Below, in pieces: positions 43,821-53,134 of a stretch of DNA of 64,000 bases; position 1 is the stretch's first letter, and every line of letters starts with the position of its first letter. The notes under the pieces were generated by a model that had not been told where the DNA came from, did not search any database, and saw nothing but the letters and a program-made list of their open reading frames with translations. The translations under genes and the position numbers were made by a program. The stretch comes from Halothermothrix sp. (GTDB lineage: Bacteria > Bacillota > Halanaerobiia > DY22613): NCBI GenBank assembly GCA_016841825.1, contig JAENYK010000001.1:372001-436000 (forward strand). The letters run 5' to 3'.

Positions 43821-44948
43821 ATGAACGATTCAATCGAAATTATCCGGGTAACATCTTCTATGGAAGTCAAAGATTTTATCAAATTACCCTATACAATTTA
43901 TAAAAATGATCCATACTGGATACCACCTCTGGAAAGTGAGATCAAAAGTTTACTAGAACCAACTTCCAATGCCCTGCTACGAAAAGGCCCCTTTCAATTC
44001 ATCTTAGCTAAACAGAATGGGCAGACTGTGGGAAGATTAGGCATGGGAGTTGACCATGTGATAAACCAATCCAAAAACCGCCAGGAAGGTTGGATAACTC
44101 TTTTTGAAGTAATCTCCGATTATCAGGTGGCGAAAACTATGCTTGACTATGCAGCCTCCTGGCTTAAAGCACAGGGTATGAATACCATAGTTGGTCCTAT
44201 CTCTCCAACCAGGGGAGATGATTATCGTGGATTGATGATTATGGGTTTTGGATCTCCCCCTGTATTGATGGGCACTTATAATCCAGTGTACTATCTTGAA
44301 TTTTTTGAGCAATACGGTTTTATAAAAAATATGGACTTTTGTGCTTATTATTATGATCTCAAACGAGAGATTGATCCCAAACTACTCCAGAGCGTAGCAC
44401 GGGTAAAAGAACGTTATGGTTATGAAGTACACCCTTTAAGAATGGAGAGAATCAATGAGGAATTATTGGATGTCAAACAAATTTTGGAAGAAGCCATCCC
44501 TGCCGATTGGCCTCATCTAGTTCCTCCAGATATGGAAGAATTAAATACGATCGCAGATCAGTTATTAAAAATTGCTGAACCATCTTTGATTAATATTGCC
44601 CGTCATGGCGATCGCCCTATCGGATTCGCCATTGCCTTACCCGATTATAATAATGTACTCAGACATCTAAACGGACGTCTCTTACCCATCGGATTTTTAA
44701 AATTTCTCTGGTATAAGAAGAAAATCCACGGTGGAAGAATTTTTGTCAACTTTGTAGTCCCCGATTTCCACCGAAAAGGAGTATCAGCAGCGGTTTATCT
44801 AAAAGCTTTTCTGGCGGCCAAAAAGCTAGGTTATACCTATGCTGAAGGTTCCTATATTGGTGAATGGAATGAGCCAATGCGTCGGGATGCCGAAGGAGCA
44901 GGTGGAATCTTGTATAAGATGTTTCGAATTTATGAAAGAGAGATCTAA
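43821..44948 (+). CDS. large acyltransferase-like (GNAT-fold) protein, copy 2
   Basis: 375 residues from the ATG at 43821, which has AAAGGAG 7-8 nt upstream; the frame is open further upstream into the MFS gene, but no binding site supports that. It is a clear paralogue of the 41324-42460 product: KDFIKLPYTIYKNDPYWIPPL, GPISPTRGDDYRGLMIMGFG, RKGVSAAVYLKAFLAAKKLG. The two copies may form a heteromer or act on related substrates of the transporter encoded between them. A terminator follows. Confidence 0.75.
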   Translation: MNDSIEIIRVTSSMEVKDFIKLPYTIYKNDPYWIPPLESEIKSLLEPTSNALLRKGPFQFILAKQNGQTVGRLGMGVDHVINQSKNRQEGWITLFEVISDYQVAKTMLDYAASWLKAQGMNTIVGPISPTRGDDYRGLMIMGFGSPPVLMGTYNPVYYLEFFEQYGFIKNMDFCAYYYDLKREIDPKLLQSVARVKERYGYEVHPLRMERINEELLDVKQILEEAIPADWPHLVPPDMEELNTIADQLLKIAEPSLINIARHGDRPIGFAIALPDYNNVLRHLNGRLLPIGFLKFLWYKKKIHGGRIFVNFVVPDFHRKGVSAAVYLKAFLAAKKLGYTYAEGSYIGEWNEPMRRDAEGAGGILYKMFRIYEREI

Positions 44949-44966
44949 AAAACTGGAACGATAATA

Positions 44967-45010
44967 AAATCACCTCCTGGTTAATATAGAACTGGAGAGG
45001 TGATTTTTTT
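44967..45010 (+). terminator. intrinsic terminator of the three-gene operon
   Basis: AAATCACCTC pairs with GAGGTGATTT (10 bp) and is followed by a T run to 45010. Confidence 0.85.
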
Positions 45011-45129
45011 GCTGCCTATCGCTAATAGATGTTAAAAACGGCTAACTTTTACCACTTCATCTATCACTTTTAGAAATTCCCGTCATACACTATCCTATGT
45101 AGTCAATTATTCTAAAGGAGCTGAAGATC

Positions 45130-46047
45130 ATGAAAGAAACAACACGCTTCAGTCAAGGTAAAAGGGTGTTAGTCTTCACATTAATCATCAATACCACTCT
45201 GGCAATTTCAAAAATTCTCATCGGATATCTGGCCCATAGTAGAGCTATCATCGCAGATGGAATTCATTCAGCTTCCGACTCTTTTAGTACAATAATTGTT
45301 TTCTTTAGCCTTAGATATGCCTGTACTCCTCCTGATTCATCCCATCCTTATGGTCATGAACGTTCTGAGACACTGGCTTCTAACATTCTGGCTCTGAGTC
45401 TGATTGTCAGTGGTCTATTTATTCTCAAAGATAACCTGACAAGTATAATTAATCGGGATCTTTTCTATCCCCAGTTTATCAATATCTGGGCTGCCCTGGT
45501 CTCAATTATTGCTCAGGAAGGTACATATCATTATGCTATGCATGTCGGAAAAAAGATCAATAGTCCTTCAATAATGGCAGATGCAATCCATCACCGATCA
45601 GATGCTCTTTCCTCTATTGCCGCACTGTTTGGGGTTATTGCTGCCCGTAACGGTCTCCCAATATTAGACCCGATTGCCGGAATTGTTGTCGGTGGGATGA
45701 TCATCCGCGTAGGCTGGGGAATCCTTATAGATACCATAAATGAGTTGATGGAAGCCTCCCCAGATGAAAAATATCTCAATCAGATCACCGGAATTGCTGT
45801 ATCAATAGAAAAAGTTAAAACTGTCACCGATCTAAAAATTCGTAAACATGCTGCTTCTGAAATAATTGAAATGACCATAACTGTTAATTCAAAACTGTCA
45901 ATGGAAAAAGCTCATCAGATTGCGCATCAGGTCAAGAATGAGATTATCGATAAAGTTAGCCAACATCAGATCAAGGAAGTCTATATTCATGTAGACCCTT
46001 ACTATTTAAAGAATACTGAGCAAAAAAGAGATAATTGTGTAACCTGA
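45130..46047 (+). CDS. cation diffusion facilitator (CDF) metal exporter
   Basis: 305 residues with six membrane helices. The metal-site motifs are ADGIHSASDSFS (helix 2, about 41-52) and ADAIHHRSDALSSI (helix 5, about 149-162), with HxxxD pairs typical of Zn/Fe/Mn exporters. The C-terminal cytoplasmic domain (about 210-300) has the ferredoxin-like metallochaperone fold (VKTVTDLKIRKHA). The SHPYGHER motif follows helix 2. AAAGGAGCTG precedes the ATG. Which metal is exported cannot be decided. Confidence 0.92.
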   Translation: MKETTRFSQGKRVLVFTLIINTTLAISKILIGYLAHSRAIIADGIHSASDSFSTIIVFFSLRYACTPPDSSHPYGHERSETLASNILALSLIVSGLFILKDNLTSIINRDLFYPQFINIWAALVSIIAQEGTYHYAMHVGKKINSPSIMADAIHHRSDALSSIAALFGVIAARNGLPILDPIAGIVVGGMIIRVGWGILIDTINELMEASPDEKYLNQITGIAVSIEKVKTVTDLKIRKHAASEIIEMTITVNSKLSMEKAHQIAHQVKNEIIDKVSQHQIKEVYIHVDPYYLKNTEQKRDNCVT

Positions 46048-46063
46048 TAATGTTCACAAGTTA

Positions 46064-46110
46064 TAAAAAGACTTTTATTTCGTTAGTCATCGCTATCCGA
46101 AATAAAAGTC
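46064..46110 (-). terminator. terminator of the pxpBAC operon
   Basis: A perfect 13-bp stem (GACTTTTATTTCG with CGAAATAAAAGTC) with a 15-nt loop is followed on the minus strand by TTTTTATAA. It lies 140 nt after the stop of pxpC. Confidence 0.7.
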
Positions 46111-46252
46111 ATGATGTTCAGGGGGCCAAACTTAGTACTGTAATCCGGGAGTGACCTATTCTGTCATCACAGCACTCAGTAACACATTTATTAGTTACTT
46201 CATTAATAATCTATGCGAATTTTTGTCAAAGGTTCCAGATCCATTAGACACC

Positions 46253-47203
46253 TTAAGAGAATAACCTATCCTCAGATAAGCTTTCTAATACCTTCTCCAT
46301 CTGTAGATATAACTCCTGTGCCTCCTCAACAGACACCTGACAAAATCGTAGAAGATCACCCGGTTTACTCTGGCTTATCAGAGGCAGATCTACACTGATC
46401 ACAGTACCAATACGCGTATAACCACCGGTGGTCTGGCGATCTGCCATAAGGATAATTGGCATGCCATCTGCGGGGACCTGGATTCCCCCGAAAGGAATGG
46501 CATCTGAAATAATATCACTGCCGGCTTGCTTCTCTATTTTCGGTCCTTTTAAACGATACCCCATCCGATCAGAAAGGGAAGTAACTTCATACTTAGCGGA
46601 GTAAAATGTAGTAATCCCGGCTGGAGTGAATCTCTCAAACTCTGGCCCCCGAATTACCCTGACCTCTTTTTCCCGCGAATACACAGGTTGATTAAAATAC
46701 CAGCGGGGGCGAAAAGAGATTGGATCAATAATTGGGGACTTGATAGGTAAAAAATCACCTTTCTGCAAAGCTCTTCCCTGAAAACCACCAAGCTGACCTC
46801 GAAGATATGTAGAACTACTTCCCATTACCTGGGCCAGCTCAAATCCTCCCGAGATCGCAAGATAACTTCGACAGCCACTTTTGATTCCCCCAAACTCTAA
46901 AATACTTCCCTTCTTTACTGCCAGACCACACCAGGTCGGTACAGGTTGACCATCAATTCTGGGTTGCAGATCAGCTCCGGTAATTGCAATCACCGTATCT
47001 ATTGTAAACTCCAGTTTTGGTCCCAGAAGAGTGATCTCCAATGAAGCAGTATCCCGTGGATTTCCAACCAGAATATTCGCCATCTGCAAACTAATTGGAT
47101 CCATAGCTCCCGCAACTACCATACCTTCCCGTTGATGACCTATTCGCCCCAGATCCTGGACTGTTGTTAACAGTCCAGGATCGACAACTCGAATTCCTGT
47201 CAT
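46253..47203 (-). CDS. pxpC: 5-oxoprolinase subunit C (biotin-dependent carboxyltransferase family, KipA-like)
   Basis: 316 residues of the KipA/AHS2 domain family: VVDPGLLTTVQDLGRIGHQREGMVVAGAMDP in pieces at the N-terminus, then SDRMGYRLKGP and DGMPIILMADRQTTGGYTRIGTV. With PxpA and PxpB it hydrolyses 5-oxoproline to glutamate at the cost of ATP. It overlaps pxpA by 4 nt. Confidence 0.94.
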   Translation of the reverse strand: MTGIRVVDPGLLTTVQDLGRIGHQREGMVVAGAMDPISLQMANILVGNPRDTASLEITLLGPKLEFTIDTVIAITGADLQPRIDGQPVPTWCGLAVKKGSILEFGGIKSGCRSYLAISGGFELAQVMGSSSTYLRGQLGGFQGRALQKGDFLPIKSPIIDPISFRPRWYFNQPVYSREKEVRVIRGPEFERFTPAGITTFYSAKYEVTSLSDRMGYRLKGPKIEKQAGSDIISDAIPFGGIQVPADGMPIILMADRQTTGGYTRIGTVISVDLPLISQSKPGDLLRFCQVSVEEAQELYLQMEKVLESLSEDRLFS

Positions 47204-47970
47204 CTATGGCCACCCACTTTAGTAATCTCTATCCCTTCGCGATGTAATCCCTCACGAAGTTTTTTCACAAATTCCAGAGCTTTAGCACCATCGCCATGTA
47301 CACAGATAGTATCAGCCTTCAAAGTAAGCTTCGTGCCATCTGTAGCGATGAGTGTACCTTCTCTCACCATTTGCACCACCCGGGCCAGTGCCTCAGTACT
47401 ATCCTGTACCATAGCATCAGCTCTACTCCGGGGTGTCAAAGTTCCATCTGCCTGATAAGTCCGATCTGCAAAGACTTCTTCTGCCACCTGTAGTCCGGCT
47501 TTTACACCAGCTTTAACTAACTCGCTTCCTGCAAGAGCAAATAAAATCAGTCCTGCATCCAGATCTTTAATTGCCCGAGCTATAGCTTCTGCTATCATCT
47601 GATCAGTCGAAGCCTGATTATACAGAGCACCATGCGGCTTAACATGTCTAACTCGATCTCCAAAAAGTTTGGCAAATCCCTGGATAGCCCCAATCTGATA
47701 AACTGTCAATTGATAAATCTCATCTGCACTTAACTTCATCTCCCGACGCCCAAAACCGTTCAGATCAGGATAACCAGGGTGAGCCCCGATACCCACGCCC
47801 TGTTCATGGGCTAATTTTACCGTTTCAAACATCACCTTTGGATCTCCTGCGTGGAATCCACAGGCGATATTCGCTGATGTGATTAATTTTAAGACTTCTT
47901 CATCCTGTCCCAACTTATATCTTCCAAAACTCTCACCAAGATCGCTATTGATGTCCACTCGAAAAATCAT
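47200..47970 (-). CDS. pxpA: 5-oxoprolinase subunit A (LamB/YcsF family)
   Basis: 256 residues. Family motifs are DINSDLGESFGRYKLG at the N-terminus, SANIACGFHAGDP (about 32-44), GAHPGYPDLNGFGRREM and HVKPHGALYN. It works with PxpB and PxpC in ATP-dependent 5-oxoproline cleavage, removing this damage product of glutamine and glutathione-like compounds. It overlaps pxpB and pxpC by 4 nt each, so the complex is translationally coupled. Confidence 0.96.
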   Translation of the reverse strand: MIFRVDINSDLGESFGRYKLGQDEEVLKLITSANIACGFHAGDPKVMFETVKLAHEQGVGIGAHPGYPDLNGFGRREMKLSADEIYQLTVYQIGAIQGFAKLFGDRVRHVKPHGALYNQASTDQMIAEAIARAIKDLDAGLILFALAGSELVKAGVKAGLQVAEEVFADRTYQADGTLTPRSRADAMVQDSTEALARVVQMVREGTLIATDGTKLTLKADTICVHGDGAKALEFVKKLREGLHREGIEITKVGGHR

Positions 47971-48704
47971 CTCTGTTCATCCTCCTTAATTGTTTTTATC
48001 TGAACCTGATATTCCCCTCTCTCTACCCTGACTCTGATCTGCTGATACACTTCCGATTGAATAGCAACAAATTGCAGATAATCTCCTGCCCGTAAAAATA
48101 CAGGTTCTGCACGTTGAGGGTCGTACATCTTCACTGGAGTGTGCCCAATAATCTGCCAACCACCGGGAGCATCCAGGGGATATATTCCGGTCTGCATTCC
48201 ACCAATCCCCACCGATCCACCGGGAATCTTCGGTCGGGGATTGGTCAAACGTGGAGTCGCTATAGCTTCGGATAATCCACCCAGATACGGAAAGCCCGGT
48301 GCAAAGCCTAACATATAGACTAAATATGGTCTAGATGTATGTAAGTCAATTACCTGTTCAACTGTCAGTTCATGGGCTTCGGCTACGTAATTCAGATCTG
48401 GTCCGCCCTGACCACCATATAAGACCGGAATCTCTATCAATCGGGCAGTCGGTAATTCCACAACCTGTAGTTTCTCTTTTATCATCTCAAGACGTGATAG
48501 TAATTCCCGGTAGCAGATATCTTTCGGCTCATAATAAACACTTATCGCCACATAAGTTGGGACGATTTCGACAATTCCGATAATCTCTTCTTTCTCCAGA
48601 GCATAAGCAAAAGCTCTAATCTCCCGATTAACCTCCTGAGAGATGATCTCGGGGAACCCAATTCTCACTCCCCGATCACCTAATGGCTCAAAACTGATCT
48701 CCAT
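47967..48704 (-). CDS. pxpB: 5-oxoprolinase subunit B (KipI-like)
   Basis: 245 residues from the ATG at 48704, preceded by GAGGAAGG. The AHS1/KipI domain shows FEPLGDRGVRIGF, YMLGFAPGFPYLGGL and PGGSVGIGGMQTGIYPLDAPGGW in pieces. It is the first gene of the pxpB-pxpA-pxpC operon. In B. subtilis the homologue KipI also inhibits the sporulation kinase KinA, but the complete pxp set here points to oxoprolinase as the main role. Confidence 0.94.
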   Translation of the reverse strand: MEISFEPLGDRGVRIGFPEIISQEVNREIRAFAYALEKEEIIGIVEIVPTYVAISVYYEPKDICYRELLSRLEMIKEKLQVVELPTARLIEIPVLYGGQGGPDLNYVAEAHELTVEQVIDLHTSRPYLVYMLGFAPGFPYLGGLSEAIATPRLTNPRPKIPGGSVGIGGMQTGIYPLDAPGGWQIIGHTPVKMYDPQRAEPVFLRAGDYLQFVAIQSEVYQQIRVRVERGEYQVQIKTIKEDEQR

Positions 48705-48792
48705 AACAACCACCTTCCTCATAAATTACGTCTAATTTTTAGTCTAATTGTCCAGAATTTACTTCCCCTATTATTAACTCCACCCCTGAAAG

Positions 48793-49680
48793 TTACTTAA
48801 ATCGGGAACTGAGAAAGACTCCTCCAATAATCAACCCGGCCGCAAATACTTTAAACCACCCAATTACTTCATGCAAAATCAAAAAAGACAATATCATGGA
48901 GAAAGCTGGTACTAGATTCACATAAACAGCTGTCCTACTGGCTCCAATCTGTTGAATCGAGATCATCTGAATTAGATAACCTAATACAGAAGGAAAGATT
49001 GCCATATAAAGTACTGCAAACCAGCCTTGCCAGGTTATCTGAGGTAACTGCAGCCAGATTCGCTCACTTATCATGAAAGGGATCAAAATGATTAAACAGA
49101 CTAAAAACACATGGGCCATCAACTTCAAAGAAGAGACTCTTCCTTTAACACGTCGACCAACCACCGAATAGATAGCCCAACAGAATACTCCGCCTAACAT
49201 AATCAGATCACCAACATTAAAAGTAAAATTCCACAATACCTCCAATTTACCATTAGTAGCTGTTAAGATTACTCCTGTTAGCGCCAACAAAATCGCTCCC
49301 AGACGCTGCAAATTAAAAGTTTCTTTCAGAAAAATCGCTGCCAGCACAGTAGTAATCATTGGATTAGTCGCACCAATTATTGAAGAATTAACTGCAGTCG
49401 TATATTTTAACGCAGTAAAAAACAAAATATGATAACCAAACATTCCCACAGTCCCTAACACAATAGTCAAGGGCCACAGTGACCTCTCTAATTTCCAATT
49501 TTGTCCTTCTTTTTTCCAGAGGACTCCAAACATTAAAATAGTAGCAAAGAAAAAACGAAAAAATGTCGCACCATATGGTGAGAACTCCTGTACTCCAATT
49601 TTACCCGCGATAAATGCTCCTGACCAAAAAAACGCAGTCACAACCATTGCCAGGTGCATCTTGGTCTCCGGTTTCATCAT
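48793..49680 (-). CDS. EamA-family DMT transporter
   Basis: 295 residues, ten membrane helices in two EamA halves: FFWSGAFIAGKIGVQEFSP at the start and VNLVPAFSMILSFLILHEVIGWFKVFAAGLIIGGV near the end (in pieces). Substrate unknown. It shares only modest similarity with the EamA protein at 20998-21897. It lies 89 nt upstream of pxpB on the same strand, possibly in the same transcript, and could move a related amino acid (inference). Confidence 0.87.
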   Translation of the reverse strand: MMKPETKMHLAMVVTAFFWSGAFIAGKIGVQEFSPYGATFFRFFFATILMFGVLWKKEGQNWKLERSLWPLTIVLGTVGMFGYHILFFTALKYTTAVNSSIIGATNPMITTVLAAIFLKETFNLQRLGAILLALTGVILTATNGKLEVLWNFTFNVGDLIMLGGVFCWAIYSVVGRRVKGRVSSLKLMAHVFLVCLIILIPFMISERIWLQLPQITWQGWFAVLYMAIFPSVLGYLIQMISIQQIGASRTAVYVNLVPAFSMILSFLILHEVIGWFKVFAAGLIIGGVFLSSRFK

Positions 49681-49869
49681 CGTTACCTACTTTCTTTATA
49701 TATTTTGCTGATAAATAACGCTAATTACTACAGATATATATCAATATCATCACCTAGAATTATTCTTGATTAAAAGTTGAATTCCTGTTTCCAACTCTCT
49801 TTTAAACGAAAAGTATATTTGCTAAGCAAAAAGAGTAGACTAAGAAAAAAGCAATAGGGAGATGATGAG

Positions 49870-50064
49870 ATGGATCGTTTAGCACTACTTTTAGTAATTA
49901 TTGGTGCTCTAAACTGGGGTTTAATCGGTCTGTTCCAGTTTGACCTGGTCGCCGCTATATTTGGTGGTCAGGGAGCCTGGCTCAGTCGAATAGTTTACTC
50001 CCTGGTAGGGCTGGCAGGTATCTGGTCCATTACTTTACTTTTTAGAGAACGTAACGAAGTATAA
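49870..50064 (+). CDS. DUF378 membrane protein
   Basis: 64 residues with two membrane helices. The sequence IIGALNWGLIGLFQFDLVAAIFGG and the later VYSLVGLAGIWSI are diagnostic of DUF378, a small family of unknown function. GGGAGATGATGAG precedes the ATG. The downstream hairpin at 50147-50185 ends its transcript. Confidence 0.9.
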   Translation: MDRLALLLVIIGALNWGLIGLFQFDLVAAIFGGQGAWLSRIVYSLVGLAGIWSITLLFRERNEV

Positions 50065-50146
50065 GGATTCTTGAATTCAATTCAATAGATCATAAGATCA
50101 TATTTCAGCAAAGAATTCTTAAAAATCTCTCTAAAAGCATGCACAC

Positions 50147-50185
50147 AGAAAAGCCTTCTCCAAATTTAAAGGAGAAGGCTTTTCT
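50147..50185. terminator. strong bidirectional terminator
   Basis: A perfect 15-bp stem (AGAAAAGCCTTCTCC with GGAGAAGGCTTTTCT) with a 9-nt loop lies between the converging DUF378 and HemAT-like genes. Confidence 0.88.
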
Positions 50186-50194
50186 GTCCAAAAA

Positions 50195-51337
50195 TTAATT
50201 TAATTTATTTTTAAACTTGTCCACAAGCTCTTCTAAAGATTCAACGATCTCTGCGAGAATCTGGGCTGAGTTTGCCAATTCGTGAATAGTGGCAGATTGT
50301 TCTTCTGTTGATGCACTGGCTTCCTGAGTACCAGACGCAATCACCGTTAAAGCATGGGAGATATTTTCGATAAGTTCCACAGTCTTCGAAGTACTTTTCT
50401 CAGTATCATTTTGAATACCTCTAACCATTAAACCAATCTCTTTGGCCGCTTTTGAGGATTCGACAGCCAGTTTCTTCACTTCCTGTGCTACGACCGAAAA
50501 TCCACGTCCGGCATCTCCGGCACGGGCAGCTTCGATGGTAGCATTCAAAGCTAAAAGATTAGTTTGATCGGCAATACGGTTAATCGTATCAACAGCTACC
50601 TGAATTTTTTTGACAGATTCCTGAGAAGTCTCTGTCATGTGTTTAATCTCTTCTGTAGCTTCATTAGTAGTGTCTGCCTGTTCCTGACTCTCTCCAGAGA
50701 TCTCCACAACCCGCTGAGCCAGATCATCAGAAGCTATACTGATCTCTGATGTAGAAGTAGCCAGATCTTTAGCAACACTGGTCACCCTCTCACTGGTACT
50801 CTGCAGCGTATCAATAACTGTATTAATCTCCATAAATGAGGAGATATAAGTCTCAATAGCCAACTGCATGTCGATATTGATGATCTTGAGAACAGCCTGA
50901 ATATACTTAGAGATCAATTCCGGTTTAGCTCCATACTTCTCCTCAAGCATGGGAATAATCTCATTATAGTAGATAGAGTAGGCAGCAATATAGTATTTAG
51001 GTTTAAGTTTTATCCGATCATGGACTTTACCAATCCGATACCTTTCCTGAAAATAAGTCAGGTCATATTTACCACTGGTCAGTTCAATAAAGTACTTCTT
51101 TTGAGTCTTTTTCAATTTCTCAACTGTGCTATGCTGATTAATAATATTTTTCAACTCCGAAAATTCGGTAATGTGAGCATAAAAATGATCAACAACTCTA
51201 TCAGCAGCACTCGTAAACATATCTCTCAAATGGGTCAACAGTAGAGCATCTTCATCAGTAAAACCAACTAATCTCTTCCGCATCTCGATCTCCTGGGTGG
51301 TAAGCGCTTGCTCATAATTCTGGAATTGATGGCTCAT
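50195..51337 (-). CDS. globin-coupled methyl-accepting chemotaxis protein (HemAT-like)
   Basis: 380 residues without transmembrane helices. Residues about 1-175 form a sensor globin: [14 protein letters not shown], then the proximal His region [21 protein letters not shown]. Residues about 190-380 form the MCP signalling domain with the hairpin tip [21 protein letters not shown] in pieces and [15 protein letters not shown]. Such receptors bind O2 through haem and signal to CheA. In an apparently anaerobic lineage it would serve oxygen avoidance. AGGAGGGA precedes the ATG. Confidence 0.93.
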   Translation of the reverse strand: MSHQFQNYEQALTTQEIEMRKRLVGFTDEDALLLTHLRDMFTSAADRVVDHFYAHITEFSELKNIINQHSTVEKLKKTQKKYFIELTSGKYDLTYFQERYRIGKVHDRIKLKPKYYIAAYSIYYNEIIPMLEEKYGAKPELISKYIQAVLKIINIDMQLAIETYISSFMEINTVIDTLQSTSERVTSVAKDLATSTSEISIASDDLAQRVVEISGESQEQADTTNEATEEIKHMTETSQESVKKIQVAVDTINRIADQTNLLALNATIEAARAGDAGRGFSVVAQEVKKLAVESSKAAKEIGLMVRGIQNDTEKSTSKTVELIENISHALTVIASGTQEASASTEEQSATIHELANSAQILAEIVESLEELVDKFKNKLN

Positions 51338-51412
51338 AAACCCAATCCCTCCTATCAGTAAGTATTACTATTATTATAGCAGAGATATATATAATATACA
51401 AGGGGGGATGTA

Positions 51413-51517
51413 ATGAATGAACCACAACAATGGGTCAGTACAGACAAGTTAAAACGCTTTATGGAGAACAATGGATGGTCTGAGAATACTAAACTATATA
51501 GTATTAATTACTGCTAA
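51413..51517 (+). pseudogene. truncated XRE regulator gene
   Basis: GGGGGG lies 4-5 nt before an ATG opening 34 codons. The first 26 residues (QQWVSTDKLKRFMENNGWSE) match the N-terminus of the XRE regulator at 29247-29516, then the similarity stops and a TAA follows. The promoter side and the start are kept but the HTH recognition helix is lost, so this is a broken copy. Confidence 0.65.
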
Positions 51518-51573
51518 GCTTATATCTTTTAAAAGTTGTTTAGTTCGAAATAATCTCTAGAGCTACACTCACC

Positions 51574-51834
51574 TCAGAATTCCATATTTTCTACACTCTT
51601 AATTATTTCTTCCTCTCCATTAAATAAATTTAGTTCATCCCAGATGCTGTAGAGTTCAGCTACTTTTTTCACCAGTGTGTCATATTCAGTATATGTTTCT
51701 AAAGATGTATCGGCATCAAAGGAGTTCTCCAGCGTAGGGATTATACCATAAAATTTTCCTGATGACAATGAAATAATTGACAGTTTAGAAGGACTATCTT
51801 CAACATAGCGGTTTACATGAAAGTCGCCAAGCAT
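51574..51834 (-). CDS. small protein at the end of the ABC/ECF operon, possibly truncated
   Basis: 86 residues from the first ATG. The frame is open about 9 codons further upstream (reading DSDINHTQN) without a good start or binding site, so the N-terminus may be missing or the translation coupled. The protein is acidic (LENSFDADTSLETYTEYDTLVKK, quoted in part) with no signal or membrane segment. No family is recognised. It lies 22 nt after the ABC permease gene. Confidence 0.5.
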   Translation of the reverse strand: MLGDFHVNRYVEDSPSKLSIISLSSGKFYGIIPTLENSFDADTSLETYTEYDTLVKKVAELYSIWDELNLFNGEEEIIKSVENMEF

Positions 51835-51856
51835 ATTCTGTGTATGATTTATATCG

Positions 51857-53134
51857 CTATCCTATTTGGTGATTTTTAAAAGTGTATTTAATAAATGGAA
51901 TAGTCAATAACGAACCAATTGATGCAAAGACAATGTAAAATGTTGCAGGAGTATATACAGATCCCAAAACCTCAAATAAATAATTTGAATAAATATTAGA
52001 ATACTGTGTTGCCTTTGCAGGGAATATCTGAAATAGCTGATACAATAATCGAGTTTTAGGTGAGACGTTAAATAATCCAGGTGCAAACAGAAGTAAAAAA
52101 GAAGCCGTGATAACCAAAAATGGTGATTTTAACCATGCTGAAAAAAGCATGGTCAATATTCCAAAAAACAAAGTGATAAAAATAGTAACATTGATTCCAA
52201 TTAAGCTTGCTTGCAACAGAGTAAGAGGATATGTTGAATAAACATTGATTGTTTGTATTGCCATATTAGCTCCGTTAATACCATGAATCGACAACATTGA
52301 CAACAAAAAATAAAACAATACCACAACTGATACAGCTACTGAAAATGTTACACCTGTAAACAGTTTTGCAAAGATTGCCTTGCTTTTTCCGTATTTTGAT
52401 GATAATATAATCTGGTCTGTTTTCAAATAATATTCATGTGCAAAAACTGGTGAGATACAAAATGCAATAGCAATCATTATAGCCAAAGCAATTACTTCTA
52501 AGTACTTATTAAAATACAGATATCCGTCATAATGGTCGTTATAGTAGGGTGTTGTTACTTCTGAAAGCATATCAAAATGTTTTTCTTTCTCATTTTGGGA
52601 CAGATTGGCCAAACCAGTAATATATACAACTAAAGCTCGATTAATCGACGCATAGAAACTTTTCGCATCATTCACGGTAAGTGTATCAATCGGCTTTACC
52701 CTACCCGGATTGAAGACTTGAAACCCATCGGTAGAAAGTTCTCCGGTATTTTTCTCATAAACATTATTTATGATATCAACTGCCTTTTTGTAGGGCAAAA
52801 CATATTTGATGTAGGCATCACTTTTTAAATGTCTACCATATTCATTAATTAGGTAGTTTTCGTCATCATTAATCATAATGGTATTTTGCTCGATGGCTTC
52901 CTTTATAAAAACTTCATCCATTACCCCTGCTTTTGAACGGATAACCTCTTTGTCTAACTTCATTGCTTCAAATGTAGAGGTTCCACCCGTCAAATGCCAG
53001 TATGAAGTAGAAGTAACTGATACTATGTTAAAAAGTACAACAATAATTACAAGTAGAAACAAACTGACCATAGTGCTTTTTCTTTTAAACATTTTTTTAT
53101 ACTCAAAACCTACAATGTCAAAAAAGCTATGCAT
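51857..53134 (-). CDS. ABC-2 type permease
   Basis: 425 residues from the ATG at 53134, which has GGTGGG upstream. One N-terminal helix (about 20-42) is followed by a roughly 170-residue extracytoplasmic domain and five helices, from about residue 215 to the C-terminus. The cytoplasmic start FDIVGFEYKKMFKRKSTMV is typical. It overlaps the ATPase gene by 8 nt. The pair is probably an exporter for a peptide or antibiotic-like compound, controlled by the ECF sigma factor encoded upstream. Confidence 0.8.
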   Translation of the reverse strand: MHSFFDIVGFEYKKMFKRKSTMVSLFLLVIIVVLFNIVSVTSTSYWHLTGGTSTFEAMKLDKEVIRSKAGVMDEVFIKEAIEQNTIMINDDENYLINEYGRHLKSDAYIKYVLPYKKAVDIINNVYEKNTGELSTDGFQVFNPGRVKPIDTLTVNDAKSFYASINRALVVYITGLANLSQNEKEKHFDMLSEVTTPYYNDHYDGYLYFNKYLEVIALAIMIAIAFCISPVFAHEYYLKTDQIILSSKYGKSKAIFAKLFTGVTFSVAVSVVVLFYFLLSMLSIHGINGANMAIQTINVYSTYPLTLLQASLIGINVTIFITLFFGILTMLFSAWLKSPFLVITASFLLLFAPGLFNVSPKTRLLYQLFQIFPAKATQYSNIYSNYLFEVLGSVYTPATFYIVFASIGSLLTIPFIKYTFKNHQIG

